34,721 nucleotides of DNA. Source: Deltaproteobacteria bacterium. Its GTDB lineage: Bacteria; Myxococcota_A; Polyangia; Polyangiales; JADJMO01. A program made the translations under genes and the position numbers. Where the stretch lies: NCBI GenBank assembly GCA_022843175.1, contig JALHOE010000083.1, positions 1-34,721 on the forward strand, read 5' to 3'. The notes beneath the pieces were generated by a model. The model worked only from the letters and a program-made list of their open reading frames with translations, had not been told where the DNA came from and did no database searches. Shown here piece after piece: positions 1-9,444 of this stretch. Each line of letters opens with the position of its first letter. The stretch's first letter is position 1.

Positions 1-1491
1 CCCGGCACGCAGATGCCCGCGCTGCCGCCCGCCGCGGGGCCGGTCACCGCGGTCTCGGGCGCGCCCGTGCGCCCGTTCGGTTCGCAGCCGCACCAGCCGG
101 CCGTGCCGCAGCCTCCGCAGCCGCTCGGTGTTCAGCCCACGGCCGCGCCCTTCAACGTCACGGGCGGCGGCAGCCGCATGGTCGAGGTGCAGAACGACCA
201 GAACCGCGCGATCGGCACCCAGATCGCCGCCGTGCAGAAGGGCTTCGCGCCGTTCGAGCAGATCGCGCACGAGCCGCAGACCATCCGCGACGACTACGAG
301 CGCCTGCGCATCGCCTACGAGGTCACCCGCGAGCTCGTCGGCGAGCGCGAGATCGACACGGTCATCAGCAAGATCCTCGCGGCGTGCTTCAAGTTCGTGC
401 GCGCCGACCGCGGCGTCATCTTCCTCATGGAGGAAGGCACCCTCGTCCCGCGCTGCAACCGCCGCCGCTCCGGCGGCGAGGCGCCGGTCGTGGTGTCGTC
501 CACGATCCTCGATCACGTGAAGGCGAACCGCACCGCCGTCCTCACCAACGACGCGGCGATGGACTTCGCCAACGCCAAGGGCAAGAGCATGATCCTCAAC
601 CGGATCAGCTCCGCGATGGTCGTCCCGCTCATCCACAACGAGACGCTGCTCGGCGTGCTGTGGCTCGACAGCGAGCAGCTCGCGGTCTTCAACCAGAAGG
701 AGCTCGAGCTCGTCACGTCGCTCGCCTACCAGGCGTCGATGTTCGTCGAGAACGCGCTCCTCGCGAAGAAGGTCGAGAGCGAGATCGTCACCCGCGAGCG
801 CTTCTCGCGCCTCTTGTCTCCGAACCTCGCGCAGCAGGTGATCGCCGGCAAGCTCGACGTGAAGCTCGGCGGCTCCCAGCTCAACGAGTGCACCGTGTTC
901 AACTCCGACATCCGCGGGTTCACCCGCATGTCCGACGGCGCGCAGCCGCAGGGCATCGTCGACATGTTGAACGAGTACTTCGAGCTGATGGTCGAGGTGC
1001 TCTTCAAATACGAGGGCACCCTCGACAAGTTCATGGGCGACGGCATCATGGCGCTCTTCGGCGCGCCCGTGAGCCACCCCGACGACCCGGTCCGCAGCGT
1101 GCAAACCGCGCTCGAGATGATGGACGTCCTCGGCCAGCTCAATCGCAAGCGCATGGCGCGCGGCGAGACGCCCCTCGCCATCGGCATCGGCATCCACACC
1201 GGTCCGCTCGTCGCCGGCTACGTCGGTTCCAGCAAGGCGCTCAGCTACACCGTCATCGGCGACACGGCGAACACCTCGGCGCGTCTCTGCGGCATCGCCG
1301 AAGCCGGTCAGGTCGTCGTCAGCGAGACGACGGCCGCGCGCCTCGGCAACCGCTTCGACCTCGCCGAGCTCCCGCCCGCGAAGCTCAAGGGCAAGGAGCG
1401 GCCGCTCCGCTGCTTCGACGTGAAGGGCGAGCGCGGCGTCGCCCGACAATCGCCCTCGCTACAGCCGCCCCCCCACGGCGCGACGGTCTGA
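1..1491 (+). CDS. GAF domain / class III adenylate cyclase (5' end outside window)
   Basis: The frame is open to the first base, so the first visible ATG at 13 is probably internal; an upstream sensory domain such as FHA would be typical but is not visible. A Pro/Ala/Gln-rich linker covers about residues 1-55 (counted from that ATG). A GAF domain follows at about 105-245, then a class III nucleotide cyclase domain at about 290-480. The two metal-binding aspartates are seen as FNSDIRGFT (Asp299) and KFMGDGIMALFG (Asp343). VIGDTANTSARL (Asp417) carries the Asp usual in adenylate rather than guanylate cyclases, so the product is probably cAMP from ATP. No membrane segment is visible, which suggests a soluble protein controlled by its GAF domain. 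The stop is followed by a 42-bp gap and a kinase gene in the same reading frame. Cyclase assignment is firm; the ligand is unknown. Confidence 0.9.
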   Translation, partial: PGTQMPALPPAAGPVTAVSGAPVRPFGSQPHQPAVPQPPQPLGVQPTAAPFNVTGGGSRMVEVQNDQNRAIGTQIAAVQKGFAPFEQIAHEPQTIRDDYERLRIAYEVTRELVGEREIDTVISKILAACFKFVRADRGVIFLMEEGTLVPRCNRRRSGGEAPVVVSSTILDHVKANRTAVLTNDAAMDFANAKGKSMILNRISSAMVVPLIHNETLLGVLWLDSEQLAVFNQKELELVTSLAYQASMFVENALLAKKVESEIVTRERFSRLLSPNLAQQVIAGKLDVKLGGSQLNECTVFNSDIRGFTRMSDGAQPQGIVDMLNEYFELMVEVLFKYEGTLDKFMGDGIMALFGAPVSHPDDPVRSVQTALEMMDVLGQLNRKRMARGETPLAIGIGIHTGPLVAGYVGSSKALSYTVIGDTANTSARLCGIAEAGQVVVSETTAARLGNRFDLAELPPAKLKGKERPLRCFDVKGERGVARQSPSLQPPPHGATV

Positions 1492-1514
1492 GCCGAGACT
1501 CCACGGCCGCTCCC

Positions 1515-1529
1515 GGGGCATGATGCCCC
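1515..1529. promoter_or_regulatory. short perfect inverted repeat before kinase start
   Basis: GGGGCAT-G-ATGCCCC has 7-bp arms around one central base. It lies between the cyclase stop (1491) and the TTG start of the kinase (1534), ending 4 bases before that start. It has no T-run, so it is not a standard terminator. It could be an operator or could mask the start region in mRNA. Function is inferred only from position. Confidence 0.3.
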
Positions 1530-1533
1530 CGGC

Positions 1534-3141
1534 TTGAGCACCGACTCCGCGATCCGCGTCGTCAACGACACCGAGGAGGGGCGCGCGTTCCTTCAGGAGC
1601 GGCTCGCGCTGTTCACGGCGGTGCTCGCGGCGGTGTCGTTCGCGTTCTGGGTGTTGCTCGTCGCGATGCAGCTCCCGATGCGGCCCGGCGGGCTCCCGAC
1701 GATGCAGTCGCTCGCCGGCACCATGCACGTCCTCCAGGTGGTCGTGCTCGTCGCGATCCGCGCGTCTCTCTCGCGGAGCCGGGGCACCACGACGCTGTAC
1801 GTCTTCGACGCGATCGCGATCGTGCTGTCGTCGGTCGCGTTCGGCGCGATGGCCGTGCTCGGACACGACGCTCCGCGCCCCGCCGCGCTCCGCGCGTATC
1901 CGCAGGCGATCAACATGATGCCCGCGATCACCGCGACGATCCTCATCTTCCTCGGTCGCGCCATCCTCGTGCCGAGCACCGCGAAGCGCACCGCGGCGCT
2001 CGCCGGGGCGATGACCGTGATCCTCTCGATCGCGAGCGCGATCGTCTTCAAGCGCCACCTGCCGCCGCCGGTGGCGAGCACGTGGCCGATGGGCGGCGTG
2101 TACTCGGCGATGTGGTGCGTCACCGCGGGCATCCTCGGCGTCGTGGCCTCGGCGGTGCTCTACAAGCTGCAGGCCCGCGCGCGCATCGCCGACGAGCTCG
2201 GGCAATACCGGCTCGAGGAGAAGATCGGCGAGGGCGGCATGGGCGTCGTGTATCGCGCGAGCCACGCGCTGCTGCGGCGGCCGACGGCGGTGAAGCTGCT
2301 CCCGCGCGACCGCGCCGGCGAGCACACCATCGCGCGCTTCGAGAAGGAGGTGCAGCTCACCTCGCGCCTCACCCACCCCAACACCATCGCGATCTACGAC
2401 TTCGGGCGCACCCCGGACGGCGTCTTCTACTACGCCATGGAGTACGTCGACGGGCTCGATCTCGAGGACCTCGTGCGGCGCGACGGACCGATGCCCGCGT
2501 CGCGCGTCGTGCACGTGCTCACCCAGGTGTGCGGCGCGCTCGACGAGGCGCACGCGGTGGGGCTCATTCACCGCGACATCAAGCCGGCGAACATCCTCTT
2601 GTGCGAGCGGGCGCGCGCGGCGGACGTGGTGAAGGTCGTCGACTTCGGCCTGGTCAAGGAGATCGAGGGGGCCAACGCGGACGCCAGGGTCAGCGCGCTC
2701 AACACGATCGTCGGCACGCCGCTCTACCTGTCCCCCGAGGCGATCCTCACGCCGGGAGACCTCGACGCGCGCAGCGATCTCTACGCGGTCGGCTGCGTCG
2801 CCTACTTCCTCCTCACCGGCGCGCCGCCCTTCGGCGGGACGACGGCCCTCGAGGTCTTCGCGAAGCACATGCACGGTGAGCCCGAGCCGCCGTCCCGCCG
2901 CTGCAGCGTGCCCGCCGCGCTCGAGGCGCTCATCCTCGAGTGCCTGGCCAAGGACCGCGAGCGGCGCCCCGACTCCGCCCGTACGCTGCGAAAGCGCCTC
3001 GACGCCTGCGGCCTCGACCCCTGGACGGACGACGACGCGCGAGGGTGGTGGTCGGAGCGCGGCACCGCGCTCCGCGAGTCCCGCGCCACCGTGAGCCCGT
3101 CCAACGAGACGCTCGCCGTCGACCTCAGCCAACGGGTGTAG
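1534..3141 (+). CDS. membrane-anchored Ser/Thr protein kinase (Pkn2/PknB type)
   Basis: This is a 535-residue eukaryotic-type Ser/Thr kinase with an N-terminal membrane domain. About six hydrophobic segments lie between residues 22 and 212. The kinase domain covers about 225-485: glycine loop IGEGGMGVV (231-239), ATP-binding Lys254 in TAVKLL, catalytic HRD (346-348) in HRDIKPANI, DFG (370-372) and SPEAI closing the activation segment. The TTG at 1534 is the first possible start after the in-frame stop of the cyclase, and the protein then begins like its paralogue at 19710 (RAFLQERLALF versus RAFYQERLALF). Both also share a P-S-T motif in the fourth membrane segment and a VDL tail, so they are recent paralogues. 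The kinase presumably senses an envelope signal; substrates are unknown. It converges on the next gene with only 8 bp between the stops. Confidence 0.93.
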   Translation: MSTDSAIRVVNDTEEGRAFLQERLALFTAVLAAVSFAFWVLLVAMQLPMRPGGLPTMQSLAGTMHVLQVVVLVAIRASLSRSRGTTTLYVFDAIAIVLSSVAFGAMAVLGHDAPRPAALRAYPQAINMMPAITATILIFLGRAILVPSTAKRTAALAGAMTVILSIASAIVFKRHLPPPVASTWPMGGVYSAMWCVTAGILGVVASAVLYKLQARARIADELGQYRLEEKIGEGGMGVVYRASHALLRRPTAVKLLPRDRAGEHTIARFEKEVQLTSRLTHPNTIAIYDFGRTPDGVFYYAMEYVDGLDLEDLVRRDGPMPASRVVHVLTQVCGALDEAHAVGLIHRDIKPANILLCERARAADVVKVVDFGLVKEIEGANADARVSALNTIVGTPLYLSPEAILTPGDLDARSDLYAVGCVAYFLLTGAPPFGGTTALEVFAKHMHGEPEPPSRRCSVPAALEALILECLAKDRERRPDSARTLRKRLDACGLDPWTDDDARGWWSERGTALRESRATVSPSNETLAVDLSQRV

Positions 3142-3149
3142 CTCAGCTC

Positions 3150-5078
3150 CTAGGCGGCGACGTAGGGCCAGAGGGCGGCGCGGATGGACTCCGGGAGCAC
3201 CGTCTCGAGGTACTCGAGGGCGGTGCCGCGGAGCTCGCGGTCCGTGGTGGAGAGCGCGCGCGACGCGAGGCGCACGGCCTCGTCGCCGTGAAGGAACGAC
3301 AACAGGGTGAACACGTGGTCGAGGCTCTGGCGCACGCGCGGCGACTGCACGCGCGTCTCCCAGATCGCGCGATCCGCCTCGATCTCGTGCTGCACGGCGG
3401 CGACCACTCTCCGTCGCGAGAGGTGCAGCGCGGGCACGCGGCGGCGGATCGCCACGATGGAGCGGCCGGCCTCGTAGCGGACCTCGAATTGCTCGTCGTG
3501 GAGCGCCTCGACCAGGCCGTCGAGCGCGCGCTGCGCGGTGCTGGTGCGGAGGGCGCGCGCGACGCGGCGGCGGATCGCGAGCGGCATCGCCGGGTCGAGG
3601 AGCGCGTCGACGAGCTGTCCGACGCCGCGGTCGAACCCTCGGCGCAGCGCGGCGGTCGCGAGCTCGGAGAGGTCGTCGCGCAACAAGAGCGGGATCACGT
3701 GGCCGATCAGAGCAGGCTCGAGCGGCTGCTCGCGGGTGAGGAACGCGGTGATTCGCTCGCGGTTGCCGGAGCGGAGCACGGTCGCGACCTCGATCAGCCG
3801 ATCCGCACGCGACGCGGGCGGCAGTGAGACGCGGGCGTTGAACAGCTCGTCGCGATCGAGCTCCTGCGAAGTGATGGTGCGCAGCATCTCGTCGCGCGCG
3901 GACACGCGCGAGCGCAGCTTGACCTCGAGCGACGACACGTACCCCAGGTGCAGTCGCCGCACGAGGACGAGCGAGACGAGCGAGAGCCCGACGAGCAGCA
4001 ACGTCGCGGTGAGGGCCATGGACCGAGGGGCGAGCGCGAGGAGCAAGAGGACGAGGCCGCCGCCGAGCGCCGAGCCGAAGCGCTCGAAGCCGACGTCGAT
4101 GAAGGTCTTCCACGCGCGGCGGCGCTCGCTCGGGATGGGGGTGAACAGAAGCTCGTAGGCGGAGCGAAACACCGAGCGGCTGATGACCGCGGTGCTGCCC
4201 CGGAGGAGCACCGCGCCGAACGGGCCGAGCGAGACCAGGCTCGCGAGCAGCGTCGTCGCCGGCAGCACCCCCACGCTGCAGGCGACGCCGAGGCGCGACA
4301 GCGCGGCGCGGGTGAGGAACGTCTGCGCGACGAGCGTGAGCACGCCGGTGATCGCGTGGAAGAGCGCGAAGAACGAGAGCAGCGCCGGCGAGCGACCGTG
4401 ACGCGCGCTGGCGTGCGCGCCGAGCAAGTAGTCCATCACCGCCTCGCTCATCGCGACCACCGTCACCAGCATCGCCAGGCTCACGAGGTAGCCGAGCCCG
4501 GCGTCCTTGCGCGACGGCTCGCTCGGGACGCGCGACGCGCGGAGCGTGCCGCGCAGGGGCCGAACGGTGTACGCGGCCACCAGGTGCAGGCCGGCCGAGA
4601 CGAGCAGCATGGTGCGCAGCGACGTCGCGCCGGCGAGCTGCCAAGCCACGAGGCCGCCGACGAGGCCGCCGAACGTCCCGCCCCCGGCGATCCACGCGAT
4701 GCGCCGCTTGGCGGTCGACGGATCGAAGGCCTCGTCGAGGAGCGACCAGAACGCCGAGATCAGCGTCGCGCCGAAGGCGGCCACGTGCAGGTAGGCGACG
4801 AGGGCCATCGCGCGCGGGCCGAGCGTCCACTCGAGCCCGAGCAGCGCGGCGCTGACGCCGAGCGCGATCGGCAACACCCGGGCCGGGGAGAACGCGGCCA
4901 TTGCCCGCGACATCGCGACCACCGCGACCAGCGACACCGCGGCCGCGGCGATCATCATCAGCGGCAGCCGGCGAACGTCGAACGAGCTGAGAAAGAGCGC
5001 GTCCCGCGTGGCCTTCGCGATCACCTGCTGGGCGACGAGGACCGCCGCCGTCAGCGTCGCCGCGCGCAGCGCGCTCAC
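3150..5078 (-). CDS. NTT/Tlc-like membrane carrier fused to HEAT-repeat domain
   Basis: This 642-residue protein has an N-terminal half (about 1-390) with 10-12 hydrophobic segments and a soluble C-terminal half of repeated Leu/Arg/Ala helices resembling HEAT repeats. WSLLDEAFDPSTAKR followed by glycine-rich IAGGGTFGGLVGG resembles the conserved loop of the ATP/ADP-translocase-like (Npt1/Npt2, Tlc) branch of MFS-like carriers. Transport of nucleotides by this copy is not shown. The start is GTG at 5078, inside a 4-base GTGA overlap with the stop of the related carrier upstream, so the two are probably translationally coupled. The HEAT fusion suggests a scaffold or regulatory surface on the cytoplasmic side. 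A plain MFS protein of unknown substrate is the alternative. Confidence 0.8.
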   Translation of the reverse strand: MSALRAATLTAAVLVAQQVIAKATRDALFLSSFDVRRLPLMMIAAAAVSLVAVVAMSRAMAAFSPARVLPIALGVSAALLGLEWTLGPRAMALVAYLHVAAFGATLISAFWSLLDEAFDPSTAKRRIAWIAGGGTFGGLVGGLVAWQLAGATSLRTMLLVSAGLHLVAAYTVRPLRGTLRASRVPSEPSRKDAGLGYLVSLAMLVTVVAMSEAVMDYLLGAHASARHGRSPALLSFFALFHAITGVLTLVAQTFLTRAALSRLGVACSVGVLPATTLLASLVSLGPFGAVLLRGSTAVISRSVFRSAYELLFTPIPSERRRAWKTFIDVGFERFGSALGGGLVLLLLALAPRSMALTATLLLVGLSLVSLVLVRRLHLGYVSSLEVKLRSRVSARDEMLRTITSQELDRDELFNARVSLPPASRADRLIEVATVLRSGNRERITAFLTREQPLEPALIGHVIPLLLRDDLSELATAALRRGFDRGVGQLVDALLDPAMPLAIRRRVARALRTSTAQRALDGLVEALHDEQFEVRYEAGRSIVAIRRRVPALHLSRRRVVAAVQHEIEADRAIWETRVQSPRVRQSLDHVFTLLSFLHGDEAVRLASRALSTTDRELRGTALEYLETVLPESIRAALWPYVAA

Positions 5079-6301
5079 GCCGTCACCGCCTCACGCGCGT
5101 GGTGCGCGCGGCCGAGGGCGAGCACGACGCCGAGCCAGACCAGCGTCAGCCCGACGTTGAGGAGCACGAAGTGCGCGGTCGCGAGGTGGAGCTGAGTGCC
5201 GACGAACACCGTCGCGGCCGCGAGCACGTCGCCGATCCGGACGACGAAGGTGTCGATCGCGGCCTTGGCCTGGTACTTCTCCTCCCGCGTCGTCACGAGG
5301 AACAGCGCGTGGCGCGCGGTGTTCTGCAGCGAGTAGTCGAGGCTGTTCTCGGCGACCTTGGCGACCGCGATCAGCGAGAGCACGGGCAGGAACGCGAGGG
5401 TGCCGTAGCCCCCGAGCGCGACGAGCGGCAGCACGAGGAGCGCGCCGCGCACGCCGACGCGGTTGAACACCCGCGACACCACGAACAGCTGGAGAACGAG
5501 CCCGATCACGTTCACCCAGGCGAAGTAGTCGGCCTTGAAGGCGCCGATCGCCGCCGGGTCGGCGACGCGCACCAGCGTGCGATCGAGGACGTACTCGCCC
5601 ATGGTGTTGACCCAGTTGAGGAGCAGCGTCAGCGCCGCGACGAGCAACAGGTAGCGATCGCGCAGGAGGAGCGCGAAGCCGTCCCTGGCGCTGCCCACCG
5701 GCTGCTCGCGCCGCTTCCCGCCGTCGATGCTGCGGACGAACACCAACGCCGCCGTGATGATCGCCGCCGCGAGGAGCATCAGCCCGTAGGGGCCGATGAC
5801 CACGAGCAGCCGCTTGGCGACCCGCGCGCCAGCGATCGCGCCGAGCGCGCTGCCGACGCCGATGAGCGGGAACAGGCGACGCCCCGCCTCCTCGTCGTAC
5901 ACGTCGCTCGCGAACGACCAGAACTGGGCGATCGCCGTGACGTTGAAGATGCCGACCCACAGGTAGAACGGGACGCCGAGGGGCACGTGGAGCCTGCCGA
6001 GCGCGAAGAACCCGACGAGGTTCGACGCGAAGAACAGCGTGGTCGCGGTGACGAGCTTCACCCGCCCGAACCGCCGGGAGAGCGCGCCGTAGGCTCGCAC
6101 CGTCGGGATGAGGAGCAGCGCCTGCGCGGCGGCGGCGTACGTCTTCACCTCGGCGCCCCCGCCGGCCAGAATGAGCGGCTCGCGCACCACCTTGAGCAGG
6201 TAGTACGCGAGCAGGAGGAAGAAGACGTTGGCGGTGAGGAGCAGGGCGACCCGCGCCTCGCCCCGGCGGACGTCGGCGAACAGGCGAAGGAGGCGTTCCA
6301 T
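5075..6301 (-). CDS. NTT/Tlc-like (Npt1/Npt2 family) membrane carrier
   Basis: This is a 408-residue polytopic membrane protein with roughly 11-12 hydrophobic segments. AQFWSFASDVYDEEAGRRLFPLIG matches the signature region of the bacterial nucleotide-translocase-like MFS family (FWSFAND...GKRLFPLIG). The family contains energy parasites' ATP/ADP exchangers but also many uncharacterised members in free-living bacteria, so the substrate is open. The ATG at 6301 is chosen because MERLLRLFADVRRGEARVALL gives the usual charged lead before the first membrane segment; the open frame upstream is antisense to the efflux gene. The gene sits 47 bp downstream of the RND pump stop, behind an inverted-repeat element at 6364-6400, and overlaps the next carrier by GTGA. 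Confidence 0.85.
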   Translation of the reverse strand: MERLLRLFADVRRGEARVALLLTANVFFLLLAYYLLKVVREPLILAGGGAEVKTYAAAAQALLLIPTVRAYGALSRRFGRVKLVTATTLFFASNLVGFFALGRLHVPLGVPFYLWVGIFNVTAIAQFWSFASDVYDEEAGRRLFPLIGVGSALGAIAGARVAKRLLVVIGPYGLMLLAAAIITAALVFVRSIDGGKRREQPVGSARDGFALLLRDRYLLLVAALTLLLNWVNTMGEYVLDRTLVRVADPAAIGAFKADYFAWVNVIGLVLQLFVVSRVFNRVGVRGALLVLPLVALGGYGTLAFLPVLSLIAVAKVAENSLDYSLQNTARHALFLVTTREEKYQAKAAIDTFVVRIGDVLAAATVFVGTQLHLATAHFVLLNVGLTLVWLGVVLALGRAHHAREAVTA

Positions 6302-6322
6302 GAGGCCGCCTGAAGCAGCCTC

Positions 6323-6352
6323 CGTACCAGCGCGATCCGTCGGGTTTTTCAG
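6323..6352 (-). promoter_or_regulatory. promoter-like pair of conserved blocks upstream of carrier genes
   Basis: On the minus strand CTGAAAA (6352-6346), then 16 bp, then TGGTACG (6329-6323). The same two blocks, with a 15-bp spacer, follow the element upstream of the efflux adaptor (10642-10614), in both cases exactly 11 bp after TGTCCGC/GCGGACA. The spacing resembles -35 and -10 boxes, though neither block is a good sigma-70 match. The block overlaps the stop codon of the RND gene. Promoter role is inferred. Confidence 0.4.
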
Positions 6353-9300
6353 CCGTTGGGGAGTGTCCGCGGCGCGGACGACAACCGGACAGTTGTCCGC
6401 GAGAGCCTCGCCTTGAGGTTCTCGACGGCGACGTACAGCGCCGGGACGACGAGGAGCGAGAGGAACGTCGAGCTGATGACCCCGCCGATGACCGCGATCG
6501 CCATCGGTGCGCGGAACTCGCTGCCCTCGCCCGTGCCGAGCGCCGTCGGGAGCATGCCGAGCACCATCGCCGCGCTCGTCATGAGGATCGGGCGGAGACG
6601 CTCCGGACCGGCCTCGAGGATCGCCTCGAGCGGCGTCTCGCCACGCTCGCGGACCCGCACGATCGCGCGGTCGACGAGGAGGATCGCGTTCTTGGTGACG
6701 AGCCCCATCAGCAGGATGATCCCGATGATCGCGCCCATCGCCATGGTGTTGCCGGTCACAAACAGCGCCACGATGGCGCCGACCAGCGCGAGGGGCAGGG
6801 TGACCATGATCGTCACCGGGTGCACGAAGCTCTCGAACTGCGAGGCGAGCACGATGTAGATGAAGAGCACCCCGAGCAACAGCGCGACGCCCATGTTGCC
6901 GTTGGTCTCGGTCATCATCTTCACCTGCCCGTCCCACATGAAGCTCACGCCCTTGGGACGCGCGAGGTTGTCGATCCGCGGCTTGATCTCGTTGACGATG
7001 TCGCCGAGCGGGCGCCCGCGAGGCACGGCCCACACCTGGATCTGGCGGTTTCGGTCCTCGCGCTCGATGACCTGCGGGCCGTCGGCGCGCACGAGTCGCG
7101 CCACGTCGAGGAGCCTCACCGGCCCCTTCGGGGTCTGAATGGTGAGCTGCGAGAGCGCGTCGATCGTCGAGCGGTCGTCCTTCTGCAGCCGCACCTTGAT
7201 CGGGACCTCCTCGGTGCCGAGTCGGAGCTTGCCGGCTTCGTCGCCCTCGGTCGCGGCGCGGAGGGCGAGGGCGACCCGGGCCGCCGGAACTCCGTAGCTC
7301 GCGGCCTTGAGACGGTCGACCTCCACGCGCACCTCGGGGCGCCCGGGGGAATACATCACGCGGACGTCCTGGATCCCCGGCGTCTGCGTGAGAATCTCCT
7401 CGACCTGCTGCGCCGTCTTCTCGAGCTCGTCGAGCTTCGGGCCGCGGATGTCGAGCACGATCGGGACCGGCTTCTCGCCGCCCTCGATGAAGGCCGGGTC
7501 GGTCACCGAGACCTTGGCGCCGGGGAGCTTCTTGACGATGTCGCGCGCGGCGTCCTTGACCGACGCGAGCGACACGGTGCGGTCGTTCTTCCCGGTGGTG
7601 ATCACCCGCCACGTCGCCTTGTTGGTGGAGCCCCCGGGCGCGATGGTGACGAACAGCGTGCGCACCTCCGGGTTCGCCCGCATGCGCTCCTCGGCCGCGA
7701 ACGACAGCTTGCTGGTCTCGGCGAGCGAGGTGCCGGCGGGGAGCTCGATGTCCACGTCGAACTGGCCGCGGTCCTCGGCGGCCATGAACTCGGCGCCGGT
7801 GAGCTTGGCGACGAAGACCATGCCGACGAGGCTCGCCACCGACGCGAGCCCGACGAGCGCCTTGTGGTTGACGACGAAGCGGAGCATGCCCCGGTAGCTG
7901 CGCTCGATCGCCGCGAAGACCGCGAGGAACGGGCGCTTGAGGCGCGCGAAGCGGTCGTGCTTCTCCGCGAGCTTGCCCGAGAACCGCGCCGAGAGCATCG
8001 GGTCGAGGGTGAACGCGACGAGCAGCGAGAGGATGACCGCCGCGGACACCGTGACGCCGAACTGGCGGAAGAACTGGCCGACCATGCCCTTCACGAAGGC
8101 GATCGGGAGGAACACGGCCACGATCGTCAGGGTGGTCGCGAGCACCGACAGCGCGATCTCCTTGGTGCCGTCGAGCGCGGCTTGCGCGGGTGATTTGCCC
8201 GCCTCGAGGTGCTTGAAGATGTTCTCGCGTACCACGACCGCGTCGTCGATGAGCAGGCCGATGGCGAGCGAGAGCCCGAGCAACGTCATCATGTTGAGCG
8301 TGTAGCCGAGCACGTACATCACGAAGAACGTGCCGATGACGCTCGTCGGGAGCGCGACCGCGCTGATGAGCGTGGACCGCAGATCGAGCATGAAGATGAG
8401 GATCACCAGGATCGCCATCGCGCCGCCGAAGACGATCGCGGTCTCGACCTCGTGCGCGTTCTCGCGGATGTACTTCGACTGGTCGACGATCGGAGCGATC
8501 GCCATCTCCTTCGGGAGGTCCTTCTCGAGGAGCGCGAGGCGCGCCTTGACCGCGTCGGCCACGGCCACGGTGTTGCTGCCCGACTGCTTGACGATCTCGA
8601 AGCCGACCGTGTCCACGCCGTTGGCGCGGACGATCGACACCACATCGGCGTAGCCGTCCTCGACCCGCGCCACATCGCGCAAGCGGACGACGCTGCCGTC
8701 GGCCGTGTTGGCGACGATCACGTCGCGAATCGCGTCGACGGTGCCGAGCGAGGCGGTCGTGCGGATGCTCACCTCCTTGTTGCCCTCGTCCACGTGACCG
8801 GCGGGCACGTCGAGGTTCGCGCCGCGGAGGCGCTCGATCACCGCCAGGGGGTCGAGGCCGAGCGCCTGGATCTTCTTGTGATCGAGCGCGACCTGCACCT
8901 CGCGCGGCGCTCCGCCGCGGACGTCGACGACCGCGACCCCCGAGACCTGCTCGAGGGCTGGCTTGAGGACGTCCTCGGCGTACTTGCGCGCCTCGCTCAG
9001 CGAACGCTTGCTGCTCAGCGTGTAGGTGAGCACCGGCGCGGCGGCGACGTCGAATCGCTGGACGGTGGGCTCCTTGACCTCGTTCGGCAGCTTGTAGCGG
9101 ATCCCGGCGACGCGCTCGCGCACCTGCGTCGCGGCGTCGGCGAGGTCGACGCCGAGCTTGAACTGCACGACGGTCATCGAGATGCCCTCGCGCGAGTAGG
9201 AGCGCACCCGCTCGATCCCGTTGAGGCCCACGACCGCCTCCTCGATCGGCTTGCTCACGAGCGTCTCGACCTCGCCGGGCCCCGCGCCGGGGTAGGGGAC

Positions 9301-9444
9301 GTTGACCGTCACGACCGGCATCGACACGTCGGGGAAGAGATCGGTGCCAAGGTTCTTCAGGCCCATGATGCCGAGGACCAGCAGCGCCACCGCGAGCATC
9401 ACGGTGAACACGGGCCTCTTGATCGCGATCGCGGAGATATTCAC
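6349..9444 (-). CDS. RND efflux pump, inner-membrane transporter (AcrB/MexB-like)
   Basis: A 1031-residue RND transporter of typical length. It starts with [20 protein letters not shown] and has the usual two sets of membrane segments separated by large periplasmic loops. The proton-relay pair is visible as [12 protein letters not shown] (Asp400, Asp401). Ring-forming and gating sequences such as [11 protein letters not shown] and the P-x-x-E-V-E-T region are in place. It drives proton-coupled export through the HlyD-like adaptor and TolC-like channel encoded just upstream. The start is GTG at 9444 in a GTGA overlap with the adaptor stop; the longer open frame upstream is out of register with the adaptor gene. 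The hydrophobe/amphiphile branch is more likely than the heavy-metal branch, but the substrate cannot be told. Its last residues are encoded by the inverted-repeat element at 6364-6400. Confidence 0.95.
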   Translation of the reverse strand: MNISAIAIKRPVFTVMLAVALLVLGIMGLKNLGTDLFPDVSMPVVTVNVPYPGAGPGEVETLVSKPIEEAVVGLNGIERVRSYSREGISMTVVQFKLGVDLADAATQVRERVAGIRYKLPNEVKEPTVQRFDVAAAPVLTYTLSSKRSLSEARKYAEDVLKPALEQVSGVAVVDVRGGAPREVQVALDHKKIQALGLDPLAVIERLRGANLDVPAGHVDEGNKEVSIRTTASLGTVDAIRDVIVANTADGSVVRLRDVARVEDGYADVVSIVRANGVDTVGFEIVKQSGSNTVAVADAVKARLALLEKDLPKEMAIAPIVDQSKYIRENAHEVETAIVFGGAMAILVILIFMLDLRSTLISAVALPTSVIGTFFVMYVLGYTLNMMTLLGLSLAIGLLIDDAVVVRENIFKHLEAGKSPAQAALDGTKEIALSVLATTLTIVAVFLPIAFVKGMVGQFFRQFGVTVSAAVILSLLVAFTLDPMLSARFSGKLAEKHDRFARLKRPFLAVFAAIERSYRGMLRFVVNHKALVGLASVASLVGMVFVAKLTGAEFMAAEDRGQFDVDIELPAGTSLAETSKLSFAAEERMRANPEVRTLFVTIAPGGSTNKATWRVITTGKNDRTVSLASVKDAARDIVKKLPGAKVSVTDPAFIEGGEKPVPIVLDIRGPKLDELEKTAQQVEEILTQTPGIQDVRVMYSPGRPEVRVEVDRLKAASYGVPAARVALALRAATEGDEAGKLRLGTEEVPIKVRLQKDDRSTIDALSQLTIQTPKGPVRLLDVARLVRADGPQVIEREDRNRQIQVWAVPRGRPLGDIVNEIKPRIDNLARPKGVSFMWDGQVKMMTETNGNMGVALLLGVLFIYIVLASQFESFVHPVTIMVTLPLALVGAIVALFVTGNTMAMGAIIGIILLMGLVTKNAILLVDRAIVRVRERGETPLEAILEAGPERLRPILMTSAAMVLGMLPTALGTGEGSEFRAPMAIAVIGGVISSTFLSLLVVPALYVAVENLKARLSRTTVRLSSAPRTLPNG
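6364..6400 (-). promoter_or_regulatory. TGTCCGC/GCGGACA operator-like element, copy D
   Basis: Plus-strand TGTCCGC-GGC-GCGGAC (6364-6379) is followed by CGGACA-GT-TGTCCG-C (6386-6400). The last 15 bases are identical to part of copy A at 16236-16250, and the first 16 are shared with copy C at 10654-10669. It ends 62 bp upstream of the carrier start codon and lies inside the last codons of the RND gene, extending its C-terminus. A TetR-type or similar dimeric repressor site is a reasonable guess; no regulator gene of that kind is in the window. Confidence 0.55.

Noticed and set aside
3142-3149. Terminator between the convergent kinase and carrier genes
   Set aside because: Only 8 bp lie between the stops and I see no hairpin with a T-run spanning them.
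1459-4830. Very long minus-strand open frame of over 1100 codons
   Set aside because: It is Arg/Ala/His-rich with no domain and lies opposite or in another frame to clear kinase and carrier genes; such frames are expected in high-GC DNA.
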